Shown here: in pieces, positions 1 to 11,161 of the stretch
How the letters are laid out: each line of letters starts with the position of its first letter
How positions within the stretch are numbered: the stretch's first letter is position 1
Origin: Bradyrhizobium archetypum
GTDB taxonomy: Bacteria > Pseudomonadota > Alphaproteobacteria > Rhizobiales > Xanthobacteraceae
Reading direction: 5' to 3'
Length of the DNA stretch: 64,000 nucleotides
Assembly: GCF_013114835.1 (NCBI RefSeq)
Contig: NZ_JAAVLW010000006.1
Span: 190,001 to 254,000, forward strand
Position numbers and translations under genes: made by a program
The notes under the pieces: model-generated
Told to the model about the DNA's origin: nothing
The model's database searches: none
Seen by the model: the letters and a program-made list of their open reading frames with translations, nothing else

Positions 1-1197
<1,197 letters not shown>

Positions 1198-1601
1198 TGG
1201 ACTTGAAACCTTGAACCGGCTGATCACAACGTTTGACGAGGTCCCACCATTTATATCGCCGACGATTCACATCGCTGACGACGATGGTGTAACCTATTAA
1301 ACGTGTACCGCCGAAGTCTTTCGTCCAGGCCTCGAAAGATGAAAGCCGAAGCTTTCAAGTATTCGAGACCACGCAAGGACTCCGCCGTCCACGCTTCTCT
1401 TTCTTCATCTTCACTTGTCAAACAGCCCGGGATCGCGGGGACCCCATCCTTCCCTCTGGAAGGTTCCCGAAGATCTCATCCGACGACAAATAACAACCGA
1501 TTGGTATCGGCTGTTGAGTCACTCATCGTAATGAGGAGCTTGCGGGGCGCGAAGAGATGCCTTGGCCTCGGGGCCAATGCATCGCCGCGCTCAGTGGCCG
1601 G
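1198..1601 (-). other. rRNA leader transcript region
   Basis: About 400 bases lie between the predicted rrn start site and the 5' end of 16S. No coding signal is convincing on either strand. A leader of this length, carrying antitermination and RNase III processing signals, is usual for rhizobial rrn operons. The individual box sequences could not be assigned with confidence. Confidence 0.6.
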
Positions 1602-1631
1602 GTTATAGGCCCGCCCGATCTCGGTTGTCAA
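1602..1631 (-). promoter_or_regulatory. Predicted rrn promoter
   Basis: On the minus strand TTGACA (1631-1626) is followed after 18 bases by TATAAC (1607-1602), close to the housekeeping sigma consensus and the only good match in the leader. Transcription would start near 1595 and give a leader of about 400 nt before 16S. The position fits an rRNA promoter; the start site itself is inferred. Confidence 0.7.
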
Positions 1632-2008
1632 CGCCCATCGTCAACAAATTGTCGCATCACGTTGAAGATTTTTGCGACGCCAAGAAGTCCCTATATTTCG
1701 GGCCTTTGGCCGCACTTGAGCCACAATCCTGCGACGTTCTGACTATAAGGTAAGCAATGAATCACCGAATGCCAGTGGGAGCTGCCGGTGGTTTTCTACC
1801 CGGGAACAGGCGATCTCGATGAACCCGTCGCCTTTCCCACGCGGCCGAGAAGCTTTCGAGAGATCTGCACACCATTGACGTTCGAGATTCCGGCCGGTCT
1901 TCTGCTGGCCTCTGATTCCCGAATTTCCATGCGTGCGGCACGCCATCCTCCGGAACCGCTCCTTCCTTCAAAAGGACGGAAACGTGGGGTCTGGATCGGG
2001 CGAAGGTC
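1632..2008. other. Intergenic region between the rrn promoter and the M23 peptidase gene
   Basis: This 377-base stretch separates the leftward rrn promoter from the rightward peptidase gene. It presumably carries upstream elements of the rrn promoter and the peptidase promoter. I see no convincing gene in it; the open frames on both strands lack a recognisable product. Confidence 0.5.
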
Positions 2009-4114
2009 TTGTCGGATATCGATGGAATTTGGGGGGACACAGGGTTGAGCCAGAAGGCGCCACGCGGGAGCGGCTATGGACGCGAGATCGGGATCATTGA
2101 TCTCGGTCACGAGCCGCCACTCTCCGTCGATGGCTCCGAAGCTGCGGTGATCGATCGCCGCCGTGTCTCCGTACAATGGTTTAGCGGTACCATCCTGACC
2201 GGTCTGTGCGGCGCGGCCCTCATCGGCGGCGCCGTTTTTGCGTCCCTCGACGGCGAAATGACCTTTGCCAAGGTGCCAGAACGCGTCGAGGGAGCCCTGC
2301 GCGGGGCGTTCAGCGCCAACGATCGCACCGCCACCCTGCACAAGAGCGATCGCCTGCCGCCGCCCGGCGATTCCACCGCCTCGCGCAATGTGATGCGGGT
2401 CTCGACCGTGACCCGCGTCGGGAATCGCGACGTGATGCGGGTGCGGCCGTTCGTCCGCATCTCCGGCAATCTGTCGATGACGACGAGCGATCTAAGCGCC
2501 AAGATCCCGCCCTACAATGCCCAGCGCCTGCTCACCGATGTCGGCAGCACGACCCAGGCCTCGGCTGAGGATCCGAACAATCCCGAGGCGGTCGAACCCG
2601 ACGCCGAGGTGTCCTTCGTAACCAAGGATCTCGCGACGGTCCTGCCAAAGGCGAAGCTCGCCGCCGTGGTCGCGCTCGATGAAGTTCTGATGCGGGTACG
2701 GGACGCGGCGAACTGGCGCGGCTCGGGTGGGGTCCGCTACACGGCGCTTGCCAATGCTGCCGCCGACGCCAGCGGTGTGCAGTCCGATCTCAAGCTCGCC
2801 TACGCCACCGAAGGCAATGTTTCCGACCCCTATGCCGGCTTCGAGACCCGCGTGGTGCCGGAAAACGTCACCCTGTTGCCCAAGACCAAGGACCAGATCA
2901 CCGGCGGCAACCCATCGGGCGAACGCGTTCACGTCGTCAAGAAGGGTGACAGTATCACCTCGATCCTACGCGATCTCGGCGCGACGCCCGATGAGGCCAG
3001 GGCGGTTGCAATGACCCTTGGGCCCCGCGGCCGCGACGGCGGCCTGAAGGAAGGTCAGAAGATCCGCATCCTGATGGCCCCTTCCGGCCTCGGTCCGGGC
3101 GCCCGCCTGCAACCCTACCGCGTGGTCGTGGCCAACGAGACCACGGTCGAAGCGGTCGCTGCGCTTTCGGACGTCGGCAAATATGTCGCGGTCGACGTGC
3201 AGAGCATGAATACCGTCGCCGAGACCACTGCCAGCAAGGACGATGACGACGACGACGAGGATGACGGCAGCGGCGTCCGGCTCTACCAGAGCATCTACGA
3301 GACCGCGCTGCGCAACAAGGTGCCGGCCGCCGTCATCGAGGACATGGTCCGCATCTATTCTTACGACGTCGACTTCCAGCGCAAGGTGCAGCCGGGCGAC
3401 TCCTTCGACGTATACTTCGCCGGCGAGGACGAGGGCACCAGCAACAGCGAAAAGACCGAGGTGCTGTTCGCTTCCCTCACCGTCGGCGGCGAGACCAAGA
3501 AATACTATCGTTTCCAGACCCCCGACGATTCCGTCGTCGACTTTTACGACGAGACCGGCAAGAGCGCGAAGAAGTTCCTGGTACGCAAACCCGTCAACAA
3601 CGCGATCATGCGCTCAGGCTTCGGCGGCCGCCGTCATCCGATCCTGGGCTTCACCAAGATGCACACCGGCGTGGACTGGGCGACCCCCTACGGCACGCCG
3701 ATTTTCGCCTCCGGCAACGGCGTGGTCGAGAAGGTCGGCTGGGAAGGCGGCTACGGCAAATATGTCCGCCTGAAGCACAACAACGGCTACGAGACCGCCT
3801 ATGGCCACATGTCGGCCTTCGCCAAGGGCATGGAGCCCGGCAAGCGCGTCCGCCAGGGCCAGGTGATCGGCTTCGTCGGATCAACCGGCATGTCGACCGG
3901 CGCCCACGTCCACTACGAAATTCTGGTGAACGGCCGCTTCGTCGACCCGATGCGCGTCAAGCTGCCGCGCGGTCGCTCACTCGAGGGTGCAATGCTGGCG
4001 AACTTCGAAAAGGAGCGCGACCGGCTCGATGCCCAGATGAATAGTCGCGGCAATTCGGCGCGGGTTTCCGAAGTGACCGGCACGACACCGCAAGCGCGCC
4101 AGGTCAGCCGCTGA
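2009..4114 (+). CDS. M23 family metallopeptidase (murein endopeptidase)
   Basis: A 701-residue envelope protein likely to cut peptidoglycan cross-links. One membrane segment lies near residues 60-80 (TILTGLCGAALIGGAVFA), so the bulk should be periplasmic. A LysM-like or opacity-associated module follows around 305-360 (HVVKKGDSITSILRDLG), then a C-terminal LytM/M23 domain at about 535-640. The zinc motifs HTGVD and HVHYE are intact, with GFGGRRHPILG before them. An acidic Asp/Glu run occurs near 410-420. Position 2009 is a TTG; a second in-frame TTG at 2045, just after a G-rich stretch, is an equally good start and would remove 12 residues. The gene stands alone, diverging from the rrn promoter. 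Confidence 0.93.
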   Translation: MSDIDGIWGDTGLSQKAPRGSGYGREIGIIDLGHEPPLSVDGSEAAVIDRRRVSVQWFSGTILTGLCGAALIGGAVFASLDGEMTFAKVPERVEGALRGAFSANDRTATLHKSDRLPPPGDSTASRNVMRVSTVTRVGNRDVMRVRPFVRISGNLSMTTSDLSAKIPPYNAQRLLTDVGSTTQASAEDPNNPEAVEPDAEVSFVTKDLATVLPKAKLAAVVALDEVLMRVRDAANWRGSGGVRYTALANAAADASGVQSDLKLAYATEGNVSDPYAGFETRVVPENVTLLPKTKDQITGGNPSGERVHVVKKGDSITSILRDLGATPDEARAVAMTLGPRGRDGGLKEGQKIRILMAPSGLGPGARLQPYRVVVANETTVEAVAALSDVGKYVAVDVQSMNTVAETTASKDDDDDDEDDGSGVRLYQSIYETALRNKVPAAVIEDMVRIYSYDVDFQRKVQPGDSFDVYFAGEDEGTSNSEKTEVLFASLTVGGETKKYYRFQTPDDSVVDFYDETGKSAKKFLVRKPVNNAIMRSGFGGRRHPILGFTKMHTGVDWATPYGTPIFASGNGVVEKVGWEGGYGKYVRLKHNNGYETAYGHMSAFAKGMEPGKRVRQGQVIGFVGSTGMSTGAHVHYEILVNGRFVDPMRVKLPRGRSLEGAMLANFEKERDRLDAQMNSRGNSARVSEVTGTTPQARQVSR

Positions 4115-4179
4115 GCCTTCGATAAGATATTCAGGACCAGACCGCTTTCTCGTCGGTCGTGGGATTGTGGCAATGCCTG

Positions 4180-4560
4180 CGCGCCACCGCCCGACGGACT
4201 CCTTCCGGGTCGATGTCGACAAGGCCGAGCTTTCCGTGGTTGCCGACGGCTTCAAGATTCCGGCCGCGGTCAATTTCGATTCCAAGGGCAATTTCCGGGT
4301 GGTCGATACCGCGCTCGGCCAGTTGGTGCGCGTCGATCCGAATACCGGCGCGAAGGAGCTGGTCGCGCAGCTCAAGCCGTCGCTCGACAATCTCGCCATC
4401 GACGACAAGGACCGTATCTTCGTTTCCAACATGGCCGACAACGGCATCCAGGAAGTCGGCGCCGCCAGGCAGATCATTATCCGCAAGCTGGCGCTGCCCG
4501 GCGGCATCGGCATCGTCTCCGACGGGCCAAGGACACCATCTAGGTCGCCGACTGCGCCCG
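4180..4560 (+). pseudogene. Decayed SMP-30/NHL-type beta-propeller remnant
   Basis: About 125 codons read like part of an SMP-30/gluconolactonase or NHL propeller (VVDTALGQLVRVDPNTGAK, LDNLAIDDKDRIFVSNMADN). Around 4528 the frame slips by one base; restoring it gives DGAKDTI, then an in-frame TAG where a propeller would have Tyr, then VAD. The family is usually over 280 residues, so this is a fragment with a frameshift and a nonsense codon. There is no convincing start codon or ribosome binding site. By chance its frame stays open into the next gene, so an automatic caller may fuse the two. Confidence 0.7.
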
Positions 4561-4658
4561 CCGGTTTCATTAATTTACATTCAGTTGCGGCCCTTATGGA
4601 ACCCGAACGGCCATTGTCCGGTTTATTACGTACTGGCAGACCTTCAATGGAGGATGTC

Positions 4659-5015
4659 ATGGAGAATTGGACGAATGCCAAATTGTGCGACGTCGCAAAC
4701 CTCGTCCTCGGCGCGGTTTTGTTCGTATCGCCGTGGATGTTTGGCTTCGACGCCGGGAAGGTCTCTCAGAACGCCATGATCACCGGTCTCGTGATCGCGA
4801 TCCTTGCAATCGCAGCGCTGGCGGCATTCGCGGTCTGGGAGGAATGGCTGAACCTGATCGTCGGCCTCTGGGCGCTGATTTCGCCCTGGGCCCTGGGCTT
4901 CCAGGGAACCGCGCTGACCGTGCACGTGCTGATTGGCGCTGCCGTGGCGGTGCTTGCCGCCGTCGAACTCTGGCTGATGTCCCAGAATCCGCCTCGTCTG
5001 ACGATGGGTCGCTGA
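4659..5015 (+). CDS. SPW repeat-containing small integral membrane protein
   Basis: 118 residues with four hydrophobic segments in two copies of the SPW module: LVLGAVLFVSPWMFGF and LIVGLWALISPWALGF, each followed by another helix. The function of SPW proteins is not established. ATG 4659 is chosen because GGAGG sits five bases upstream (4649-4653) and the protein then begins with MENWTNAKLCD just before the first helix; an in-frame ATG lies at 4647. The long upstream in-frame extension belongs to the decayed propeller gene. Confidence 0.85.
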   Translation: MENWTNAKLCDVANLVLGAVLFVSPWMFGFDAGKVSQNAMITGLVIAILAIAALAAFAVWEEWLNLIVGLWALISPWALGFQGTALTVHVLIGAAVAVLAAVELWLMSQNPPRLTMGR

Positions 5016-5089
5016 CCAGCCTTGCATATCCTACCGCTCGCCGCTCCCAGCGGCGGGCGGCTATCAGCGTGACTTGAAGGGGATCACCC

Positions 5090-5353
5090 ATGAACCGCAT
5101 TACCCGGGAGGACGTGACCAGGGCAGTCAGCGGCGCCGATGAGGTCACGATCGCTCAGATCATTGGAACTGGTGCCACGGTAGAGGAGCTCGCGGAAGCT
5201 CAGGCGTGGATGGCCAATGACGAGCCGATGCTGAACGCAGGCAGGCCGCTCGCGACCGGTCGGGTCCGCGAGCTTGTGGACATCCTGACCGAGCTCGAGC
5301 CCGAAGACGACGATCCCGGTGAGCCGGGGCCTGTCGTCAGCTCATCGGAATGA
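5090..5353 (+). CDS. Hypothetical protein, 87 aa
   Basis: A small, acidic, soluble protein beginning MNRITREDVTRAVSGAD with a helical first half and a disordered tail rich in Glu, Asp and Pro. AAGGGG lies about nine bases before the ATG. It follows the SPW gene by 74 bases on the same strand and is followed by a strong terminator, which supports it being a real transcribed gene. I recognise no domain. The N-terminal pattern (threonine-isoleucine-alternating helix with a VEELAEAQAW segment) could be a small DNA- or protein-binding helical fold, but that is a guess. Confidence 0.7.
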   Translation: MNRITREDVTRAVSGADEVTIAQIIGTGATVEELAEAQAWMANDEPMLNAGRPLATGRVRELVDILTELEPEDDDPGEPGPVVSSSE

Positions 5354-5374
5354 GCTAGCTGCCAGCCCGCAACC

Positions 5375-5407
5375 AAAAGCCCCGAGCATCAGGTGTTCGG
5401 GGCTTTT
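5375..5407. terminator. Bidirectional intrinsic terminator
   Basis: A 14-bp stem (5375-5388 with 5394-5407) around a 5-base loop, with an AAAA/TTTT base pairing at its foot and the GC core AGCCCCGA. It sits between the converging 87-aa gene and clpB and can serve both. Confidence 0.85.
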
Positions 5408-5424
5408 GCGTTCGTGCGGCACTT

Positions 5425-8064
<2,640 letters not shown>

Positions 8065-8283
8065 CTTTTGCTTCCCTCGGCATGCCGCTCCCACCCCTGA
8101 GGCATGATTGCGGCATCTTCATTGGGGGTACGCGGACCGCGTTGACATTCCTCAACCGGCCGCGGGTCGTCGCCCTGTTTTCAGGCTTGACGCAAATGTG
8201 GGCACTGCCGGCCAAAACGGAAGAGGCCGGAGCGCAAATTCGGGACCAGTGGCGCACGATGAGGGAATACCTTAATAAGCCGC

Positions 8284-9069
8284 ATGCCTGATACAGCCCC
8301 TGCCAAGATCGCCAAAATCTACCGCTACCCCGTCAAGGGCCTGACTCCGGAGCAATTGACCCAGGCCGAGCTCAAGCCGGGGCAGACCCTGCTGGCCGAC
8401 CGCCGCTACGCCATCGAGAACGGCCCGTCCGGGTTCGACCCGGCCGAGCCGAAATGGCTGGCGAAACCGCATTTCCTGATGTTGATGCGGGACGAATGGC
8501 TGGCCGGCCTGCGCACCCATTTTGATGACACCAGCGAGGTCCTGACGATTCGCCGGAATGGCGAGATCGCGGCGGAGGGTAACCTCGCCACGGCCGAGGG
8601 TCGGCGGATAATCGAGAACTTCTTCGCCACCGCGTTTGCCGGCCGGATCAAGGGGCCGCCGAAGGTCCTCGAAAGTCCCGGCCACAGTTTTTCGGATGTC
8701 GCCCGCAAGGTCGTCTCCATCATCAATCTCACCAGCGTCCGCGCCATCGAGGATCTCGTCGGCGCGCCGGTCCATCCGCTGCGCTTCCGCGCCAACCTCT
8801 ATGTCGAGGGCTGGCCGGCCTGGCACGAGTTCGACCTGCTCGACCGGACGCTGGCGATCGGCGGGGTCAGGTTGAAGGTGGTGAAGCGCATCGTCCGCTG
8901 CGCCGCCGTCAATGTCGACCCAGATACCGCCGAGCGCGACCTCGCCATCCCGCAGGCGCTGCAGCGCCGGCTCGGCCACGGCGATTGCGGCATTTATGCC
9001 GAGGTAATCACCGGCGGCAGCATCAGCGCCGGCGATGCGATCGCGGCGGAGCAGGCGGAGTTGTTGTGA
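8284..9069 (+). CDS. MOSC domain-containing protein
   Basis: 261 residues with an N-terminal beta-barrel (KIAKIYRYPVKGL) and a C-terminal MOSC domain whose conserved cysteine lies in VKRIVRCAAVNVDP. MOSC proteins carry sulfur or act on molybdenum-cofactor-linked substrates (YcbX and mARC relatives reduce N-hydroxylated compounds). No ferredoxin domain is attached, so a separate redox partner would be needed. The gene stands alone; the next 700 bases are repeats. Substrate unknown. Confidence 0.88.
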   Translation: MPDTAPAKIAKIYRYPVKGLTPEQLTQAELKPGQTLLADRRYAIENGPSGFDPAEPKWLAKPHFLMLMRDEWLAGLRTHFDDTSEVLTIRRNGEIAAEGNLATAEGRRIIENFFATAFAGRIKGPPKVLESPGHSFSDVARKVVSIINLTSVRAIEDLVGAPVHPLRFRANLYVEGWPAWHEFDLLDRTLAIGGVRLKVVKRIVRCAAVNVDPDTAERDLAIPQALQRRLGHGDCGIYAEVITGGSISAGDAIAAEQAELL

Positions 9070-9122
9070 TTCCGTTCGCGTGGGATGTGCCGTCGTTGCG
9101 AGTACTGAAATAGCACAACAAC

Positions 9123-9223
9123 CGTCATCCCCGCGCAGGCGGGGATCCAGTACGCCGCGGCCTATCGGTTCAATCACTGCTGCTTCTGGAATACTGGATC
9201 CCCCGCCTTCGCGGGGATGACGA
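9123..9223. repeat. Intergenic palindromic repeat, family A, copy 1
   Basis: About 100 bases built from two GC hairpins (CCCCGCGCAGGCGGGG and CCCGCCTTCGCGGGG) that flank a conserved middle containing GGATCCAGTACGCCGCGGCC and GGAATACTGGATC. The outer arms (GTCATCCCCGC / GCGGGGATGAC) pair with each other. A second copy sits at 22281-22385 with the same architecture. Probably a non-autonomous mobile palindrome; it could also act as a terminator after the MOSC gene. Confidence 0.85.
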
Positions 9224-9264
9224 CTGAATATGCGGCGGCGCTCTCGCGACATGAACTGCCCGAG

Positions 9265-9700
9265 CTTTGCGTCTTCTTTGCCCGCCCTCTCATTCAGAGG
9301 GCGCAGGGAAGACCGGGTGCGCGCCGCACCCGCGGTCTCGTGTGCAATTGCGCATAAAAAGAACGCACACGAGCATACAGGTACAGCGGGAGCATCCCGG
9401 CCTTCCCTGCGCAATGGCTTTACGGCTTACTTCGTGCTCTCCCCGGAGAACGGCTCTTTTGCCTCCGTCGCCCCTGAGCAGCTTTCGCTTCTCAAAGGAC
9501 TTAACGCCAGCACCGCGGCGTCCGAACCACACGACTTCGCCGTACGCTTACCGCGCGCAACGTCTCTCGCGCCATCCGCGTCCATCGCATCTCACCGCGC
9601 GTTCGTGACGTTCGCGAGCGCCCCTCATCTGCGGTGAGACCGGCGGAGTTATGCGACTGATTTGGGTGAGAACGAAAGCGGATTATTTTTGAATTGTGGG
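9265..9700. repeat. Non-coding Bradyrhizobium-type repeat carrying spurious open frames
   Basis: This stretch has long open frames on both strands, but the translations (for example GAGKTGCAPHPRSRVQ and HTSIQVQREHPG) are the kind of repeat-derived peptide that is over-annotated many times per genome in Bradyrhizobium. No frame has a credible ribosome binding site. I recognise the pattern from memory and could not count copies here, because only one copy is in the window. Confidence 0.5.
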
Positions 9701-9760
9701 CTTGACACGATTTCTGAAAATCAGAAGTGATTTGCCAGTCCCCCGACAGGCTCGATGGAG

Positions 9761-11092
9761 CTACTCCGCCGGCGCAAGCTGTCCCCTGCGTGAGCCTGTT
9801 GCAACGGCCTCGCGGACCCGGACCCTCGCACGGCGCTTGCGCAACCAGATCACGACGCCGGTCACCGACAGCGCCGCAACCACCAGCCCCATCACCGAGA
9901 TCAGGATGCGGCCCGGCAGCCCGACGATCCGTCCGGAGTGCAGCGGGAATTGCGCCTGCACGAAGATATCGGCGGCGGTGCCGACCCATGGCAGCCGCTC
10001 GCCGATCGGGCGTCCGTCCTCGCTGTCGTAATAAAGCTGCGCCGGGCCGACGCCGCCGGCGCCATGATCGTCGCCGGGGTGGAAGAAAGCCGCAGCATAC
10101 ACGCCATGGGCCGGGCCGTAGCTAATCGCGCCGACCGGCGTGGTCCATCCCCGGCTCTTGCCGTCGGCCGCCGCACGCGCGGCGATATCGGCAAACGTGA
10201 CCTTGGGTTCGATCGGATCGTCGAGATGCCGATACGGACGCTGCTCGTAAGGTGTCGGAGTATAGTTCGATACCGTCTTCATCAGCGGCGAGAACACCTC
10301 GAAATAGAGGTTGAGCGAGAACGCCGTGAAGGCGATGACGAACAGCAACGCCCAGGTCCACAGGCTGAAAGCGCGATGGATATCGAAATTGATTCGATAG
10401 GCGCTGCCGGAGGTCTTGATCTTCCATGCCGGCGCCCAGCGCGCCCAGAAGCCTCGGCTGAGTTCGCGCGCAACGGCAGGCGCTCGCTCCGCCCTGGCGC
10501 GGCGACGGGACGGCAGCGTCAGATAAAAGCCGACGAAGCAATCGATGGTCCAGATGATCGCGATGACGCCAAGCAGGCGCATCCCCCAGCGATCGCTGCC
10601 CCAGAATTCCGGGATGTGCATGGTGTAGTGCAGCTTGTAGAGAAACGAGACGAAGTTGGCGCGGGTAACCGGCCACACCGCGCCCCAGTAGCGCCGCCCG
10701 AGTTCGGCGCCGGTATTGGGATCGAGGAAGATCTGATTGTAATCGATGTTGAATCGCTTGCCGGTCGCGGGATCGATCCGCGGCAGCACGAAGAACCACA
10801 GCGATTCGCCCTTTTCCGGGGTCATGAACATGTAGACGACGCGCGCGCGCGGATCGCGCTGCTCGATCAGCTTGGCAAGCTCGACGGAGGGAATCGCGGG
10901 ACCGCTGCTGGTCACGTCGAACAGGTGCTTGTTCAGGAGGTCGTCGATCTCGTGATCCCACGAGATGATCGCGCCGGTAATGCCGGAAAAAAACAGAAAG
11001 CCGGCGGTGAGAAGCCCGGCCCAGCGATGCAGTCGCCCGAAGATCGATCTCATGGCTTTCGCCCGTGCTGTTGCGTTATTGGCAGACATCAT
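9761..11092 (-). CDS. PepSY domain-containing membrane protein (iron-uptake associated)
   Basis: About 443 residues of a PepSY_TM protein related to PiuB and the inner-membrane siderophore reductases. Membrane segments are visible near the N terminus (WAGLLTAGFLFFSGITGAIISW), mid-protein (LLGVIAIIWTIDCFVGFYLTL and LFVIAFTAFSLNLYF) and at the C terminus (ISVMGLVVAALSVTGVVIWL). It lies directly downstream of the TonB-dependent receptor on the same strand, the usual partnership in which it helps reduce or process the imported ferric siderophore. The start is uncertain: in-frame candidates are at 11155 (GTG), 11140, 11092 and 11053 (MRSIFGRLHRWAG); none has a strong ribosome binding site. Confidence 0.85.
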   Translation of the reverse strand: MMSANNATARAKAMRSIFGRLHRWAGLLTAGFLFFSGITGAIISWDHEIDDLLNKHLFDVTSSGPAIPSVELAKLIEQRDPRARVVYMFMTPEKGESLWFFVLPRIDPATGKRFNIDYNQIFLDPNTGAELGRRYWGAVWPVTRANFVSFLYKLHYTMHIPEFWGSDRWGMRLLGVIAIIWTIDCFVGFYLTLPSRRRARAERAPAVARELSRGFWARWAPAWKIKTSGSAYRINFDIHRAFSLWTWALLFVIAFTAFSLNLYFEVFSPLMKTVSNYTPTPYEQRPYRHLDDPIEPKVTFADIAARAAADGKSRGWTTPVGAISYGPAHGVYAAAFFHPGDDHGAGGVGPAQLYYDSEDGRPIGERLPWVGTAADIFVQAQFPLHSGRIVGLPGRILISVMGLVVAALSVTGVVIWLRKRRARVRVREAVATGSRRGQLAPAE

Positions 11093-11161
11093 CGCCGCCG
11101 GTCGATTAGACCGGCGTTGGTGATGTATCGGTCGCAGCATATCGCTGCCTATCACTGCCTA

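Noticed and set aside
8065..8283. Heat-shock sigma promoter for clpB
   Set aside because: A weak GTTGAG to CCCCCAAT arrangement exists, but spacing and sequence are too poor to call.
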